From Rhizophagus irregularis (taxonomy: Eukaryota; Glomeromycota; Glomeromycetes; Glomerales; Glomeraceae), in contig NC_089454.1 of assembly GCF_026210795.1 (NCBI RefSeq), positions 1,116,001 to 1,180,000 of the forward strand: a DNA stretch of 64,000 nt, written 5' to 3'. Position 1 is the stretch's first letter. Each line of letters opens with the position of its first letter. Shown in pieces: positions 12,776-24,800 of this stretch. Below the pieces are notes generated by a model, which did not search any database, was not told the DNA's origin, and saw nothing but the letters and a program-made list of their open reading frames with translations. A program made the translations under genes and the position numbers.

Positions 12776-13737
12776 CATGAAGAATAACTAGATATAAAAA
12801 TCTTAGTAGATTCAAAATTCTGATTTGTTTGCATATTTTTTGTCAAGGTGTAAATAAAAGAATATTTTTTGTCAAATAAAAAAGTTTAAAAAGGTTAAAG
12901 AAATAAAACTTCTGATTTTTATTATTCGTTAAAAATTTATACATTAAAACGTATGATTTATATGCAATAATTTAGAAGTTTGCATAAGTCTAGATGAGGC
13001 TATTCATCGTAATAATGTCATGAGTTACGCATGGTTTATATTTGTTTTGATTTTTACATTTCACGAAATCCGAAAAAAAATGTTTTTGGAATGATTTTTC
13101 GTAGCAAATTTTTCTTGAAGGTTTGGTCTAGAATCAAAAAATTCTCACCCGAATTATTATAATTTGTTCAATTTAATAAACATTATTTCCAAATCTAGAA
13201 AAAACGGTAGACTTTATTAATACCAAAAGATTTTGTAATCCCAAAATAAAATGTATTACTACATAAAATCTTTAACGAATAATCATTCAAGAATTATCGG
13301 ATATGGATAATATTTTTAGAATTTGGAATACAGTAAAAAATAACCTCTCCAATAAAAAATCGAACAAATTTTCTAGCCTCAACTTTTTTTGTAAGTGTAA
13401 TGTTTTCATATAAGATAAGGTTATAAATTTCCGAACAAACTTTATCTGTTATATTGTACATTCATCGGGAGGCGGGCAAACCTTATTAATTACAGACGAA
13501 ATTTGATTGGCTAATATTTGACTTTTTTTTAAAAAGTTATTATTTTAGAATCATTATAGATGCAAAGAAAAATTTCACGCACATATTAAAGGGTAACACG
13601 TGGTATAACATTATTTGTCCATATACTTACTATACTTACAGGGACAAAATGTTTAGATCTAAGCCAAATAAGCTAAAAATATTATTACGTGAAACGGATT
13701 GGGGAGTTTATTTATATGCATCACATTTTCTATTAAC

Positions 13738-13752
13738 AATAAGTATATAAGA
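13738..13752 (+). promoter_or_regulatory. TATA box of the F-box-like gene
   Basis: AAGTATATAAG lies about 65 bp upstream of the ATG at 13813, a typical distance for a core promoter in this window (compare the boxes before 26382, 27756 and 61131). Confidence 0.45.
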
Positions 13753-13812
13753 ATTTGAATGAGGAACAGTATTGTTTGTTCCCTTTTTCTTTTCTTGACC
13801 TAATATTAAATT

Positions 13813-15405
13813 ATGGTTCAAACATTACCAGTATTACCTTTTGATTGTATTTATAATATTTTAAAGGAACTTCATCACATTCATAAAGGTTCATTATTTA
13901 ATTGGCTTTTTCTTAATCGTTTATGGTGTGAACAAACAGTTCCATTCATTTGGAAAAATCCTTTGTTGATCTCGCACAAATGTTCATTTAAAAATAGAGT
14001 ATTATTCATAAAAACTTTACTCTTATTTTTTGATCATATTGAATTATCAAAATTAAAAGGACTTAATATTGATTTAAAACAACAAGAAAATCAAAGACCT
14101 TTATTTAATTATGTAGAATATTTTGAGGAGATACCTTTTTTAAGTAGTTGTATTAGAAGTTGGTTATTCGAATATTTTAAATTGGATGAAAAAAATCGTT
14201 CAGGATCTGTGGGATTTTTTGAACATAAGATACAACCGATTGAATCTTTAATTAAACATATGATATTAAGACGTTCAAAGAGGTTAAAAACTATTTGTCC
14301 AATTCAAAATGAATATTATATTGAATTATTTGATAAAGAATTTTTTGATTTTAATTTATTTAGATTAAAGAATACTTTACAAACATTTAAAATGACAATA
14401 TATCCTAAAACTTCTAATAATATACTTATCTTATCTCAATCAATTATAGATAAAAATATTCATCTCTTTGAAAATTTTATTATCGATTTTTATGAGAAAC
14501 AAGATTTTTCCCTATCAATCCCTTTATTAGGTAACATTATTAAAAATCAAAGGTGTGTGAAATCTCTTGAATTAACAGGTCAATTATATAACAAACATTT
14601 AGAATATATACCAATCTTTTTATCCTTAAATTCTCATCAAACAAATTTAATTTCACTAAAATTTTATTATATCAAATTTACAAATATTTCTTTAAATATA
14701 TTAATGAAATGTGTTACATTAAAAGATCTTTTAATTAGTGATTGTGATGGTATTTCTTTAGAAAATATTAATTTATTTTCTAATGTTTCATTTAAATTGA
14801 ATAATTTATCAATCTTTAATCAATCAAATTTATCTTTTAATATAACTAATTCAATTATTAAATTTTTGGGTAATTCTTTAAAATGTTTATTATTAAATCA
14901 ATTAACTAATGAAATTAGTTTATCTTTATTACATTATACTTCAAATCTTTCATCCTTATTCCTTTATGATGATGATTTATTATATGATATTTCCCTAATT
15001 TTTAATTTTTTGAAATCTTCAAAATTAGAAAATCTTCATATTATTCATCAAAATTATAATTATAGTATAAATTATAATATTATAAAATCCTTGAGTAAAA
15101 GTTTACCTTCAACTTTAAAATTATTTGAATTTTATTTTTATTATTTAAGTCCTGAAAATTATAAGGATTTATTTAATTTAAATAATACCCCTTTATTAAA
15201 ATCTTTAATTTTAATTTGTTATAATTCAACTTTTTATACAAATTATAATCTTGAAGCAATCGTTAATTATGTTAAATTTAAAAATAATAATTTAAAATAT
15301 TTAGAAATTTGTTCTCCTAAATTTAGAGATTGGGAAATTGATGAATTATATTTATTAGAAATTTTATGGAAAATTGGTGTTGAAGTTCAAATTAGAGATT
15401 TATAA
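13813..15405 (+). CDS. F-box-like protein with leucine-rich region
   Basis: Single-exon 530-aa protein. Residues about 5-50 (LPFDCIYNILKELHHIHKG... LFLNRLWCEQTVPFIWKNP) have the spacing of the degenerate fungal F-box: a hydrophobic LP start, then a helix, then NRxW and P.IW. F-boxes recruit Skp1/Cullin-1 ubiquitin ligases. The rest is rich in Leu, Ile and Asn and contains irregular leucine-rich segments such as LKDLLISDCDGISLENI, LKCLLLNQL and LSSLFLYDDDLL, which would form the substrate-binding solenoid. This architecture is massively expanded in Glomeromycotina. No target is inferable. A fragment of a related C-terminus lies at 53885-53965. The frame is intact. Confidence 0.75.
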   Translation: MVQTLPVLPFDCIYNILKELHHIHKGSLFNWLFLNRLWCEQTVPFIWKNPLLISHKCSFKNRVLFIKTLLLFFDHIELSKLKGLNIDLKQQENQRPLFNYVEYFEEIPFLSSCIRSWLFEYFKLDEKNRSGSVGFFEHKIQPIESLIKHMILRRSKRLKTICPIQNEYYIELFDKEFFDFNLFRLKNTLQTFKMTIYPKTSNNILILSQSIIDKNIHLFENFIIDFYEKQDFSLSIPLLGNIIKNQRCVKSLELTGQLYNKHLEYIPIFLSLNSHQTNLISLKFYYIKFTNISLNILMKCVTLKDLLISDCDGISLENINLFSNVSFKLNNLSIFNQSNLSFNITNSIIKFLGNSLKCLLLNQLTNEISLSLLHYTSNLSSLFLYDDDLLYDISLIFNFLKSSKLENLHIIHQNYNYSINYNIIKSLSKSLPSTLKLFEFYFYYLSPENYKDLFNLNNTPLLKSLILICYNSTFYTNYNLEAIVNYVKFKNNNLKYLEICSPKFRDWEIDELYLLEILWKIGVEVQIRDL

Positions 15406-15630
15406 TAATAATATTTTTTTTTTATATAATAAGTATTTTTAGTAAATTAAATTATCAGTAAATCTTTTTAAATTAAATAAAGTATTATATATTTAATATT
15501 GATAATTTACAATATATTTAAAATATATAAAATATTGGTATATAAATTTTTATAATATAATACAGTTAACTTTTTATATAGTTATATTTTTTAAAACTGA
15601 AAAATTTTTTTTTTTTTTTTAATACTTTAT
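15406..15630. other. AT-rich 3' flank of the F-box-like gene
   Basis: AT-rich with long T-runs. Nothing is recognised beyond the probable 3' untranslated region. Confidence 0.4.
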
Positions 15631-16275
15631 TATAGATGCGATTATGTCCTATTATAATCATGCTTACTTACATATATAAACTTACAAAATATAAGATAAA
15701 CAAATACAAATAAGAATTAAGCATTATGAAACAAGACTACTTTTCATAAAGAACAAGTCGACCTGTCACCTAAATGATCACATCATTGTTAAAAACTATG
15801 ATGCGACCTCAAATTCAAAGGTGACTGTCATGATCTACCTAAAAATTTGCCCAATGACCACCTTGATGGAATGCCAAATCATTCCATTTATTCCAATTAC
15901 TTTCTAACATCTTACAGCCAACATCTTTAACACCCACTTCAGTGCGTTTACTATGTGACTTAGCTTTTTTATCTTTACCGCTAATACCGCACCGCTTTTC
16001 TTTCTTTATTTGTAACTCATTTCTTGGTTCCCAAATAAGCACTTTGAATTCTAATAAAACTCTTCCGGTTATTTGTTTCAGTACCTTATACAACAATTTT
16101 TTTTCAATTATTTTATAGCACCTTAATAATTCTATTAACTGACAACTGACTTGATTCTTCATTAAAAATGTAAAATCATATAAGCGTCCAATATCCCACA
16201 TACCAAGCTCATTAATTTTACCTTTTAATTCATGTGTATCTATATCATCTCTTGAATACTCCTGTATAATTTTAA
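15631..16275 (-). mobile_element. LINE (non-LTR retrotransposon) 3' end, copy B
   Basis: The minus strand is open from about 16275 to the stop at 15839. It includes EYSRDDIDTHELKGK, then GRLYDFTFLMKNQ, then VLIWEPRNELQIKKE, and ends NWNKWNDLAFHQGGHWANF. The order (a tract WxPR, then a basic linker, then a terminal W..W...GG.W motif) resembles the C-terminal tails of LINE reverse transcriptases in Rhizophagus; this family call rests on memory of such proteins. About 200 bp of 3' untranslated sequence follows, ending near TATAGATGCGATTATGTCC. Two related copies in this window (7020-7770 and 39360-39640) share coding end and untranslated region, which shows it is a dispersed, 5'-truncated family. 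Confidence 0.6.
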
Positions 16276-16279
16276 CTAA

Positions 16280-17143
16280 AAAAATTTTTAATCGCTACAT
16301 GTTATAAATAACGTGCATGTATGATTCTTTCTTTATTAAAAAAGCTGTATGTACATACTATCGAATACAGAATGATGAAACAATCTACTAATTAATTCGC
16401 TAAAACTACTAAAAGAAGTCTATATATTTTTCTTTCAAATAAAATTTGCCATATGTAAATATAATCAAATATGGAATGGTGTAAAACCAAAAAATAAATT
16501 CAATAGACATTCTGTCTATATATTTTTCTTTCTAACCAAATAGCCTTATGTAAATATTATCAGATAAGGAATGATTTGAAATCCAAAAATAATTATTCAT
16601 TTTTTCTCTTTTGATAATTTGTTTCTTCGTAATTAGCCATCCCACAAAAGAAAATAGAAAAACAAAACAAGAATAACTAATTACTTATTCATACCTTCTT
16701 AACACCACGAGGCGTTCCTTCATATGGGCTGATTTGTCTACTCTACATTAAAAAGAGTTATTGATTGATTTTCACAATTTTTGTTACTCAAAATTGTTTT
16801 GTAATACCAAAAAATCATCTGATTGATGATCACTTGACTAAATAATAAGTTGAACAAAAATTTACATTTGCGAAACTTAAATTATTAAATGTAAAAGAGC
16901 TGCGAAAAAACCCATTTCACTAATAAAAAACCCATTTCTCATATATATGGAATTTTTAACATATATTATTAAAAAGTAAGTATATTTTAATAAATATAAA
17001 GTAAAATAAAAATTTATATAGCCTTAGTAGCTATAAATGTTTATAAAAGTATAATAAAAATATCATATAAAAGATGGTATCATAATAAATATTTTCAAAC
17101 AATAAAAATAATTATTTTATATCAGAGTTTGTATTACCATCTT
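16280..17143. other. Intergenic DNA with tandem duplication
   Basis: Holds a degenerate direct repeat of about 96 bp (units starting GTCTATATATTTTTCTTTC at 16418 and 16514). A short minus-strand exon-like stretch at 16742-16687 encodes RQISPYEGTPRGVKK and is bounded by AG and GTATGA. No complete gene is seen. Confidence 0.4.
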
Positions 17144-17472
17144 TAAACGCAAATATATCAAGATTCACTGATCCGTTTTCTATAATTTTAGGCTCGTTGG
17201 AAAGCCCTTGTTCTGGGCTTTATAGGCGAAAAAAGAGCTTGCCGATTGAATTATTAGATCCAGAGATGTTTACGTTTAAAGTTGAGGTGCGAACTTTTTA
17301 ACATGCTTAAATGCAAATATCTTGGGATTCACTGATCCATTTTTTATAAATTTAGACTCTTTGGAAAGCCTTTGATCTGGTCTATATGAACGAAAAAAGA
17401 GCTTGCCAATTGGATCACTGGATTTGAAGATATTTACGTTTTAAGTTGAGATACAAATTTTTAACATATATA
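17144..17472. repeat. 164-bp tandem duplication
   Basis: Two diverged direct copies. Each begins TAAA[CT]GCAAATAT, runs through TTCACTGATCC, TTGGAAAGCC and GAAAAAAGAGCTTGCC, and ends with a TTTAACAT motif. No coding potential is evident. Confidence 0.65.
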
Positions 17473-17639
17473 GTAAGTGCTAAGAATTATATTAATTTAA
17501 AAGAAATATTTACCAAATTATAGTATAATAACATTAAATAAAAATTTTTTAATACTCATTTCCAATTTACTGTATATTATATAGTATTTTGTATAATAAA
17601 AATGTAATAAAATTAATATTTTAATTAAAGGTAGACAAA

Positions 17640-18470
17640 TCAGCCCATATGTATCTTACGAGCTCTTATTTCACACTGACCAATAACATAATTATAAGAC
17701 AATTTATAAGCAAGTCTTTTGTTTCTAACTCCATTACAATATGTCATCAGAGTTTTAAGATCTCTGACACTATTCAACCCCCTATGAAATTCAGGTCTTG
17801 TAATCGGTATTTCTCTATGTAGTATTTCTTGCCAAGGAAGCACGTTATCCTGTTCTCTAATTTCTAGCTCTTGAAAATTTGTGGTAATGTTGTCGACTAT
17901 AGTATTCTTACCAGCACTAGACGACTGTTCTACCACCTTAATATCTTCACATTCAAAAGCAGCTTCTTTTTTCTTTCTTAATTCAAGAAAATATTCACTG
18001 TTAAAGGAATGGTTAATAAAAATATCTTCTTTCAACATGTTGTATCCTGATCTACTTGTAACTTGGTCTAACAGAAACTCCAATTCCTTGTTTGATATAT
18101 AATGTTTCTTAAGAATATCACATCTTCGTTTCAATCAATGTTTGGAAACTACGGGCTTTGACTCAAATCTATTATTAGTGTAATTCCATTTATTCTTATG
18201 ATTTTTAAGGCTATTCGTAAACCTCTTTTTATACTTCTCTTGTTCTTTCATCGTTTTGAACTGTTTGTTAATACCCAAATTCAAGTATGTAACTAAATAG
18301 TTACCTGTACCACTATCCATTGAAACCTTTTTTGTATAAGTAACGCCTATGCATTTACTTACTATTTGTTTACTTTGACAATAATTTTTAAACGTATTTT
18401 GCGTGGGAGTTGTAGGTGTTACTATCACCTTTGAACGACAATTTTGACATACTTTCCTATTGTTTGACAT
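17640..18470 (-). pseudogene. Unidentified ORF with N-terminal CxxC, interrupted
   Basis: A minus-strand frame reads from the ATG at 18470 to 17640 with a single in-frame interruption midway. The N-terminus MSNNRKVCQNCRSKV holds a CxxC pair, and more Cys follow at CQSK and SKCIG. The second half has LEFLLDQVTSRSGYN and LPWQEILHREIPITRPEF, and ends EIRARKIHMG. Base composition is less AT-rich than the flanks. I do not recognise the family. With the ORF at 18531-18908 on the same strand it may be part of an unclassified mobile element. Confidence 0.4.
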
Positions 18471-18530
18471 TACATAAGCACAGACATTACTACAAAATGA
18501 ACATGGAATATAGAACCCTAAATACCATGT

Positions 18531-18908
18531 TCATTTACTATAACTAAATTTAATATAAGTTGTAGTCTGTCTATTCTTTTCTTGTTTCTTTAATCTATTT
18601 TCTATCGCAACAAGTTTATCCAATAATAATTGACGTATTCTGCAAAAATACTTATTTTTAGCATTTAAATCAATAGGCAACCCACAAAATACACTTGTCA
18701 AGTATTTTGAAATCCTGTATTTAGTATTCATAATAGCCCTATCAGAACTAGTCTTAAATGGCTTATCATATTTCTTCACTATATGTCTATTATTGGTGAT
18801 AATCATCAATGTATCTTTCTCTTTCTGTAACGAATCCACATGTAAAAGGATGTAGGACTTTTCTTTTCGGGTGAAGTAGATCATATCTGCCCCCGTGTAC
18901 TGTTTCAT
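18531..18908 (-). CDS. Unidentified 125-aa ORF
   Basis: An ATG at 18908 opens a basic 125-residue protein: MKQYTGADMIYFTRKEKSY, then IMNTKYRISKYLTSVFCGLP, then a Lys/Arg-rich helical C-terminus with VAIENRLKKQEKNRQ. No known domain is recognised. It precedes the interrupted ORF at 17640-18470 on the same strand. The spacer holds a 9-bp hairpin (TGAACATGG/CCATGTTCA at about 18496-18536). Confidence 0.4.
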   Translation of the reverse strand: MKQYTGADMIYFTRKEKSYILLHVDSLQKEKDTLMIITNNRHIVKKYDKPFKTSSDRAIMNTKYRISKYLTSVFCGLPIDLNAKNKYFCRIRQLLLDKLVAIENRLKKQEKNRQTTTYIKFSYSK

Positions 18909-19725
18909 TTTTCTGAACGGAAAAAAGTATAGCCGACAAAAATTTCTTTATTCAGCATCCTGTATCTAATTGGTACACTGTATTTACGCCTTCTTGTGAA
19001 GAAAACTTCGCAAGAAAACCACAAACTTTTTTCTACAAAGGACTAATAAGCCTTATAAACCTTTGCGAACTGAAAAGAACGATAATAAAAAGTGTGTTGG
19101 TTAAAACAAGGAACACTTTTGTCTTAATACTGAAGTACTAATTTTCTAGTAAATTAACGAAAAAAAAGCATATTATTTCTTATGTGAAAAATGGACGTGA
19201 ACGGTACAGGGAAGAGTTCTTGTCTATTTTTAATAAAACTGAAAAAAATAATATAATTATATAATATAATTAAAAGTTTATTAGTAATTTAAATTAATGT
19301 AAATATATTTATAAAGAAAAATATAATTATATTTAATATCTAAAACAAGTAATATAAACTATTGCACTATTCTAATATTATTGATTATATAAACTACCTG
19401 TTATTTATATAGCTAAACTTCATATATATACTGTCAAATAGTCAGTTTACTTAGCAGGTAAATATATATAAAATATAATTATCTTAGTATAAATATTCTG
19501 CCATTTTGCAAGATTAATCATAAAATCCACATAATTATATATATTTATGATAATTATAAAGAAAAATCAGTTGATTATATTAATTATTAATACAATATAT
19601 AAAATATAAATATATTGTATAATTATAATAATTAATAATTTATTTATTTTATTTTATTATAAATATTATTTATCATTTTTTATTATATATCTTAATCATT
19701 ATTTGAAGATTATTATTTGCAGTCA
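18909..19725. other. Intergenic DNA
   Basis: The first 250 bp are of average composition and may be the 5' region of the ORF pair. The rest is extremely AT-rich with no supported feature. Confidence 0.4.
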
Positions 19726-19980
19726 TTTACCAATATGTGTGAATTTAAAGAAATATAAACCTGATTTATATGATGATAGGTAGAAATGTAATTTTTAAGA
19801 AGAAACTTATGATCATTTATGGCAATGTTGTAAGATCAAAGATATTGTACAAGATATAATTAAAAAGTTTAAAGAATTTTTAAAGAATTTAATAATTAAT
19901 TTTTCAAAAGATAAAGTAAATAAAAATCAGTTTGTAGATAAAGTTGAGGAATTAGATATGTAGGATATTAACTATCATTA
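19726..19980 (+). mobile_element. LINE reverse-transcriptase C-terminal fragment
   Basis: The plus strand encodes a decayed peptide with EETYDHLWQC preceded by a Cys-containing stretch, then IKDIVQDIIKKFKEFLKN. The pattern C...ETxDHLWxC matches the zinc-binding region downstream of the reverse transcriptase in many non-LTR elements. It is short, with interruptions and no clear ends. Confidence 0.45.
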
Positions 19981-20837
19981 CAGTTATACATTTATATTAA
20001 AAAATCAAATTAGTTATAAAATAATGAATCCATTTAAGTTTTATAAAATAGTAGATCCAAATATAATCCCAGTAAGAAAAATCGCATACTGAAAATATAC
20101 TGAAAATATACTGAATTTTAAGAATATTTAACTATATAATCATGTATATTATAAGTATAAATTAAATATAATTTTAGTATATTTTATGTAAGATATTTAT
20201 ATCCATAAATAATGCTAAAATTATGTTTAAATATACTGTATTTAATATGTAAAAAGCTCATAAAACACCCTTAAATTTTGCCTCTTTAAGTATATTTTAA
20301 GTGCAAATTTTATGTCATTAATTTCTACTTAATTTCAGGATAATTTTATTTCGTGTTATTATATATATTTAAGTATATTTAAAGCCCATTTTCAGTGTAT
20401 TATAAATATGATTCAATTGTATTTTGCATATATTTTAATAATATTTCAATTAGAAATAACATATATTTTTAGTAGTTTTAAAGGTCAATTTAGTTCAAAT
20501 AAAATAATATTTTATGTATCTTTTAATTAAAAATAGCATACATTTTTACTTGCATTAAAGATTATTTTAATTACATTTTTACATTTGATAATAATGATAT
20601 TTTTAGTATATAAATACAATATCGATATGGTTTGATTATATTTCAATAATAATTCGTGTACATTTTAAAGGCTATGCTAATAACCAATGATACAAATAAT
20701 TTCTATAGTAAAGTAAAATGTTTAATTTCATATTTCTGAAACTATATAAAACGAAAATAAATAAAGAATAAAATAAATAAAGAAAAGAAGATACAGTTAG
20801 GAAAACTTATTTTTCATACCCATTACACAATAACTCG
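19981..20837. repeat. AT-rich low-complexity DNA with AAGTATATTTTAAG-type motifs
   Basis: Many near-repeats of ATACTGAAAATATACTGAA and AAGTATATTTTAAG. Similar stretches occur at about 37000-37340 and 52190-52410, so this is a dispersed low-complexity family. No gene is seen. Confidence 0.4.
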
Positions 20838-21340
20838 AGACCCATTTAATTTAATGTACTTATTAAAGAGGGGAAAAAGTTATATTAGTAATTTAGTTAT
20901 TTAATTTTAAATCCAATACAATAAAGTTTGATGCATACCTGTTTAATAAACATAATTTTTAAGTAAAAAATACTTATACACGTCTACAATTAACACCTCG
21001 ACACGGACCTATTTAATTTAATGTACTTGTTAAAGAGGGGAAAAAGTTATATTAGTAATTTAGTTATTTAATTTTAAATCCAATACAATAAAGTTTGATG
21101 CATACCTGTTTAATAAACATAATTTTTAAGTAAAAAATACTTATACACGTCTACAATTAACACCTCGACACGGACCTATTTAATTTAATGTACTTGTTAA
21201 AGAGGGGAAAAAGGTATATTAGTAATTTAATTATTTAATTTTAAATCCAATACAATAAAGTTTGATGCATACCTGTTAATAAACATAAAAAAATACTTAT
21301 ACACGTCTACATTCTACAGTTAACACCTGACACGGCTACA
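20838..21340. repeat. 167-bp tandem repeat, about three copies
   Basis: The marker AAAGAGGGGAAAAAG recurs at 20865, 21032 and 21199, a period of exactly 167 bp. Copies 1 and 2 are almost identical over TTTGATGCATACCTGTTTAA and TACACGTCTACAATTAACAC. The last copy has small deletions. No coding potential. Confidence 0.85.
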
Positions 21341-21865
21341 TTAAAATAGAAAAAATAAAAGAATCAGTTAATATTAATTTCGACAGTAACTAACTATTGG
21401 ATAATTGATATTGTGGTGGAAAATTTATGTATTCATACCGTCTCTCCCTGTAATATAGTCAGCTTCTCTTCTAAGTAGGGTTAATTAAAACTTTCTAATT
21501 CCAGAAATTCAAGGTTTTGTATCTTGTATCCTTTATTCCTGGTAAAATATTTTTCGTCAGTAAGTTTATAAATAATATAGACTTATTACCAGAATAACAT
21601 AGACTTATTACCAATATTTTATCAGAAAAGAGAAAAGTAAAATAAAAAAACAGTGAAATGTTTTGCTTATAATAGGTATTTCATCTATTTCATCATCGCT
21701 TATCCGTGTTTAACTATTTTTAGATACAAATAAAGTTAATGGGATAATCTTATTCGTGTTTAGCTATTTTTAGAAATTAATCAATATACAACAAATATTC
21801 TTAATTATCGGGTTTTTTACTAGAACATAAAAAGTTTTATTATAAGTGCGAACTGCTGCAAGAAA
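21341..21865. other. 3' flank of the Tnp2-like gene with short repeats
   Basis: Contains small tandem repeats (ATAGACTTATTACCA twice at about 21578-21618; CGTGTTTA[AG]CTATTTTTAGA twice at about 21706-21775). These could be subterminal repeats of the CACTA-like element, but no inverted terminus matching the right side was found. Confidence 0.35.
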
Positions 21866-24800
21866 TCAATGCCCAATATTTTCCCAATTAGAGTCATCAA
21901 ATGCATTTTCTTTATCAATTATATAATATCTATTATCTATTTTAGCAAAACCTATACAATGATCTAAACATCTTACATCGATAAATTCTTTTGATCTGAA
22001 TTGAGTAAAATGTTTACATCCATATTCATCTTCTACAATTTTTGATGTTAATTGTACATAGGCTAACATGTAAACCTGATGGTTGAATTCATGGACAAGA
22101 TAATAATTTACGATTCCATATATATCTACAATAACGAGTTGAGGAGGCGCATTGGGTCTGTGGGCAAGTTTATCTATTGTGCGTCTTATCTAAAAATATT
22201 TATAAATAAAATATAAAATCAATATTAAAATTATATCAAAAAAATAAAAAAATAGCAATGATAGTAATCAAAGATTATAAATTTTACCTGAGCACAATAA
22301 TTATTTCTTGCAATTTTATTATTTCTTTTTATACAACAGCTACTAATATATTGTCCATCTGAAGTTCTTAATCTTCCATATCTTACACCATAATTATTAA
22401 CCTCCTAAAAAACGAAATTATTTTGTTATTGTAATGATGAATTTAAAATTAAATAAAATAAAGCTTTATATTACCATTTCTAAATCATTACGATTTATAT
22501 TGCTTGATCCTTCGTAAAATTTAATCAGATGTTTGTGTTCTTGGCTTAGCAGAGAATATTGAGTAGAAGGGGAATAAAATTCTTCTTCATACCCTTCAGT
22601 ACTAAAGACCCGTTCCTTACTCCATTGTTTTAGCGGTTTTTCTTTGAAAATAGCTTTTGAGATAGAAAAAAATGGTAACATATAAAATTGCTGTAACAAA
22701 GTAAGCATATTTGCAAGGTTGCTATATGGCTTGATCTTTGATTTAATGAGTGGTTGTAATATACCACACACCCTTTCCATAGGAAACTGCCAATGGGTCC
22801 AACTAGGGCCACAATATTTAATAGAATCTGCTACATGTAAGAGGTAATGGAAACTTATCTTACATGCTGCTAAACGTTGGCCATTGTTCTGATAATACTC
22901 TCTAAAATAATTAATCATTATTTTAATTATTATACAATTATAAATTATAAGACAGAAATCATTACCTTTCATAATAATCTGAAAATTTTTTAAGCAAAAT
23001 TTGTACATCATCAATTTGTTCTTCAGATATTTCAGGTTCTAAACAAAGCTTTACAGACTTCACAAAGTTTGCCCATCCTTGAAGATGCCTATTATGTAAC
23101 GAAAAGTAAAATTTACTTTTTGATTAGTTAAAAAAATTTAAAAATGTATTAATTTAACTTTTTACTTTTTATTAAAATACCTTTTATCCAGATACACCTT
23201 TAGTAATGGTAATGAAAATAAAATTATCCAATTTCTCCATTCTACCGCTTTGTAACCATTATGATATTTAAATATGTCACGTGGAGGGCGACCAATTTCA
23301 ATAGGCATATCTTTTTTTACTTTTTCCATTTGTATGCCAATACTTTCCCACTGTGATTTTGATAACTCATAATCACTAGACAATAATAGATTGTTATAAA
23401 AAAATTTTCCACTCCAATGTGCATACATTGACGGTGCCACATTCTCGAAGAATAAATGCATTATATCTGTTGGGAAAGACCATGGAAATAATAATGTTTG
23501 TAATTTTAACAATTCACTGGACCCTTTAATTCCTGTATAGTAAAGTAATAATAATTAATACAGAGATGTAAGTATACTTTTACTTTTTTTCTCAAGAAAA
23601 TCATACCTGTTTCTCTGATCATTTCATCTTTTCGATCTTTATTCGTTTCTTCTTCAATTAATTTTCCCATATTGATCGTGTCATCATGATTTCTTATATT
23701 GCAAAAAGCAGATGATGGATAGTATATGTGTTTATTTGATGGGTGACAAGTCCCTTTTATCATACAAAAACGACAACCTTTATACGAATTGTGTCCAGAG
23801 AGGTTTAAGCTTTTGCTTAACGCTGGAACATCCCCCGTCCATGTTAATAAATGTGCGCGTAAAATAAAAGGTTCATTTGTTCGTCCATCTATACATTGAA
23901 CTCCTTCTATAATATTTAACAAAATAAAATTTCAATTATAGAAAAAATACATTTTTATTAGATATTAAAATTAGCTATACCTTCAAGTTCTTGTAATTCT
24001 TTTATAAGAGGGCATAAAAAAGAATTAAAATTCTTTGGCGAACGGGGACCTGGTATTATCATTGTTACCAGTAGATTTTCTTTTTTTACACGAATAGAAG
24101 GATGAAGATTATTATTTATTAATAAGATGACCCAACAATCATCGGTTCGTTGTTCAAAGATCTGATATCCATCACATGTCCCAGATAGTGCAATATCCCG
24201 TTCATCTTTAAAAAAACCCCTTTGTAATAAATCCTTATATAACCTATTGAAAGAAACATATTTTAATGGCCTTTTTTTTAAAAAAAAATTTACTTTAGTA
24301 ATTAAATTATACTCACAATCCATCAAAGATATCAGCATATATTTCCTCCTCTCCTTTGTTTTGGGAATAATTACTTCTATATTGTAATTCTTCGGCTCTT
24401 TCTTTATTCTTGTATTGAATTATTAGGCGTTCTTTTACCGAAAAAAAAATGTTGTATTTACAGGTTTGCCATTATCATCAAATCTGTTTTCACCACAAAT
24501 AGGGCAACTGGCTAAATTTTCATATGATGATGTAAATGCAATACAACTGTTTTTGCAAGTATCGTATCTATGAGGTTCAAAAGGAACTATGCTATTGATT
24601 TTTTTTTCAACTTATAGATTGTTAAATTAGAATTAACATTATCAAGTATTTTGTTGAATGCGATGTCAGATATTGAATGGAGTACTTTTGTATGTAAAAG
24701 ACGTAAACCTTGAATCAATTCATCTAAAATAAATAAATATTATTATTCTATCAAAATTAAAATCAATAAACATAGTATTAACTGTACCATCGTTTATGTT

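Noticed and set aside
20838-21340. Possible CRISPR-like array
   Set aside because: The 167-bp period has no short-repeat/unique-spacer structure and the genome is eukaryotic; it is a tandem satellite.
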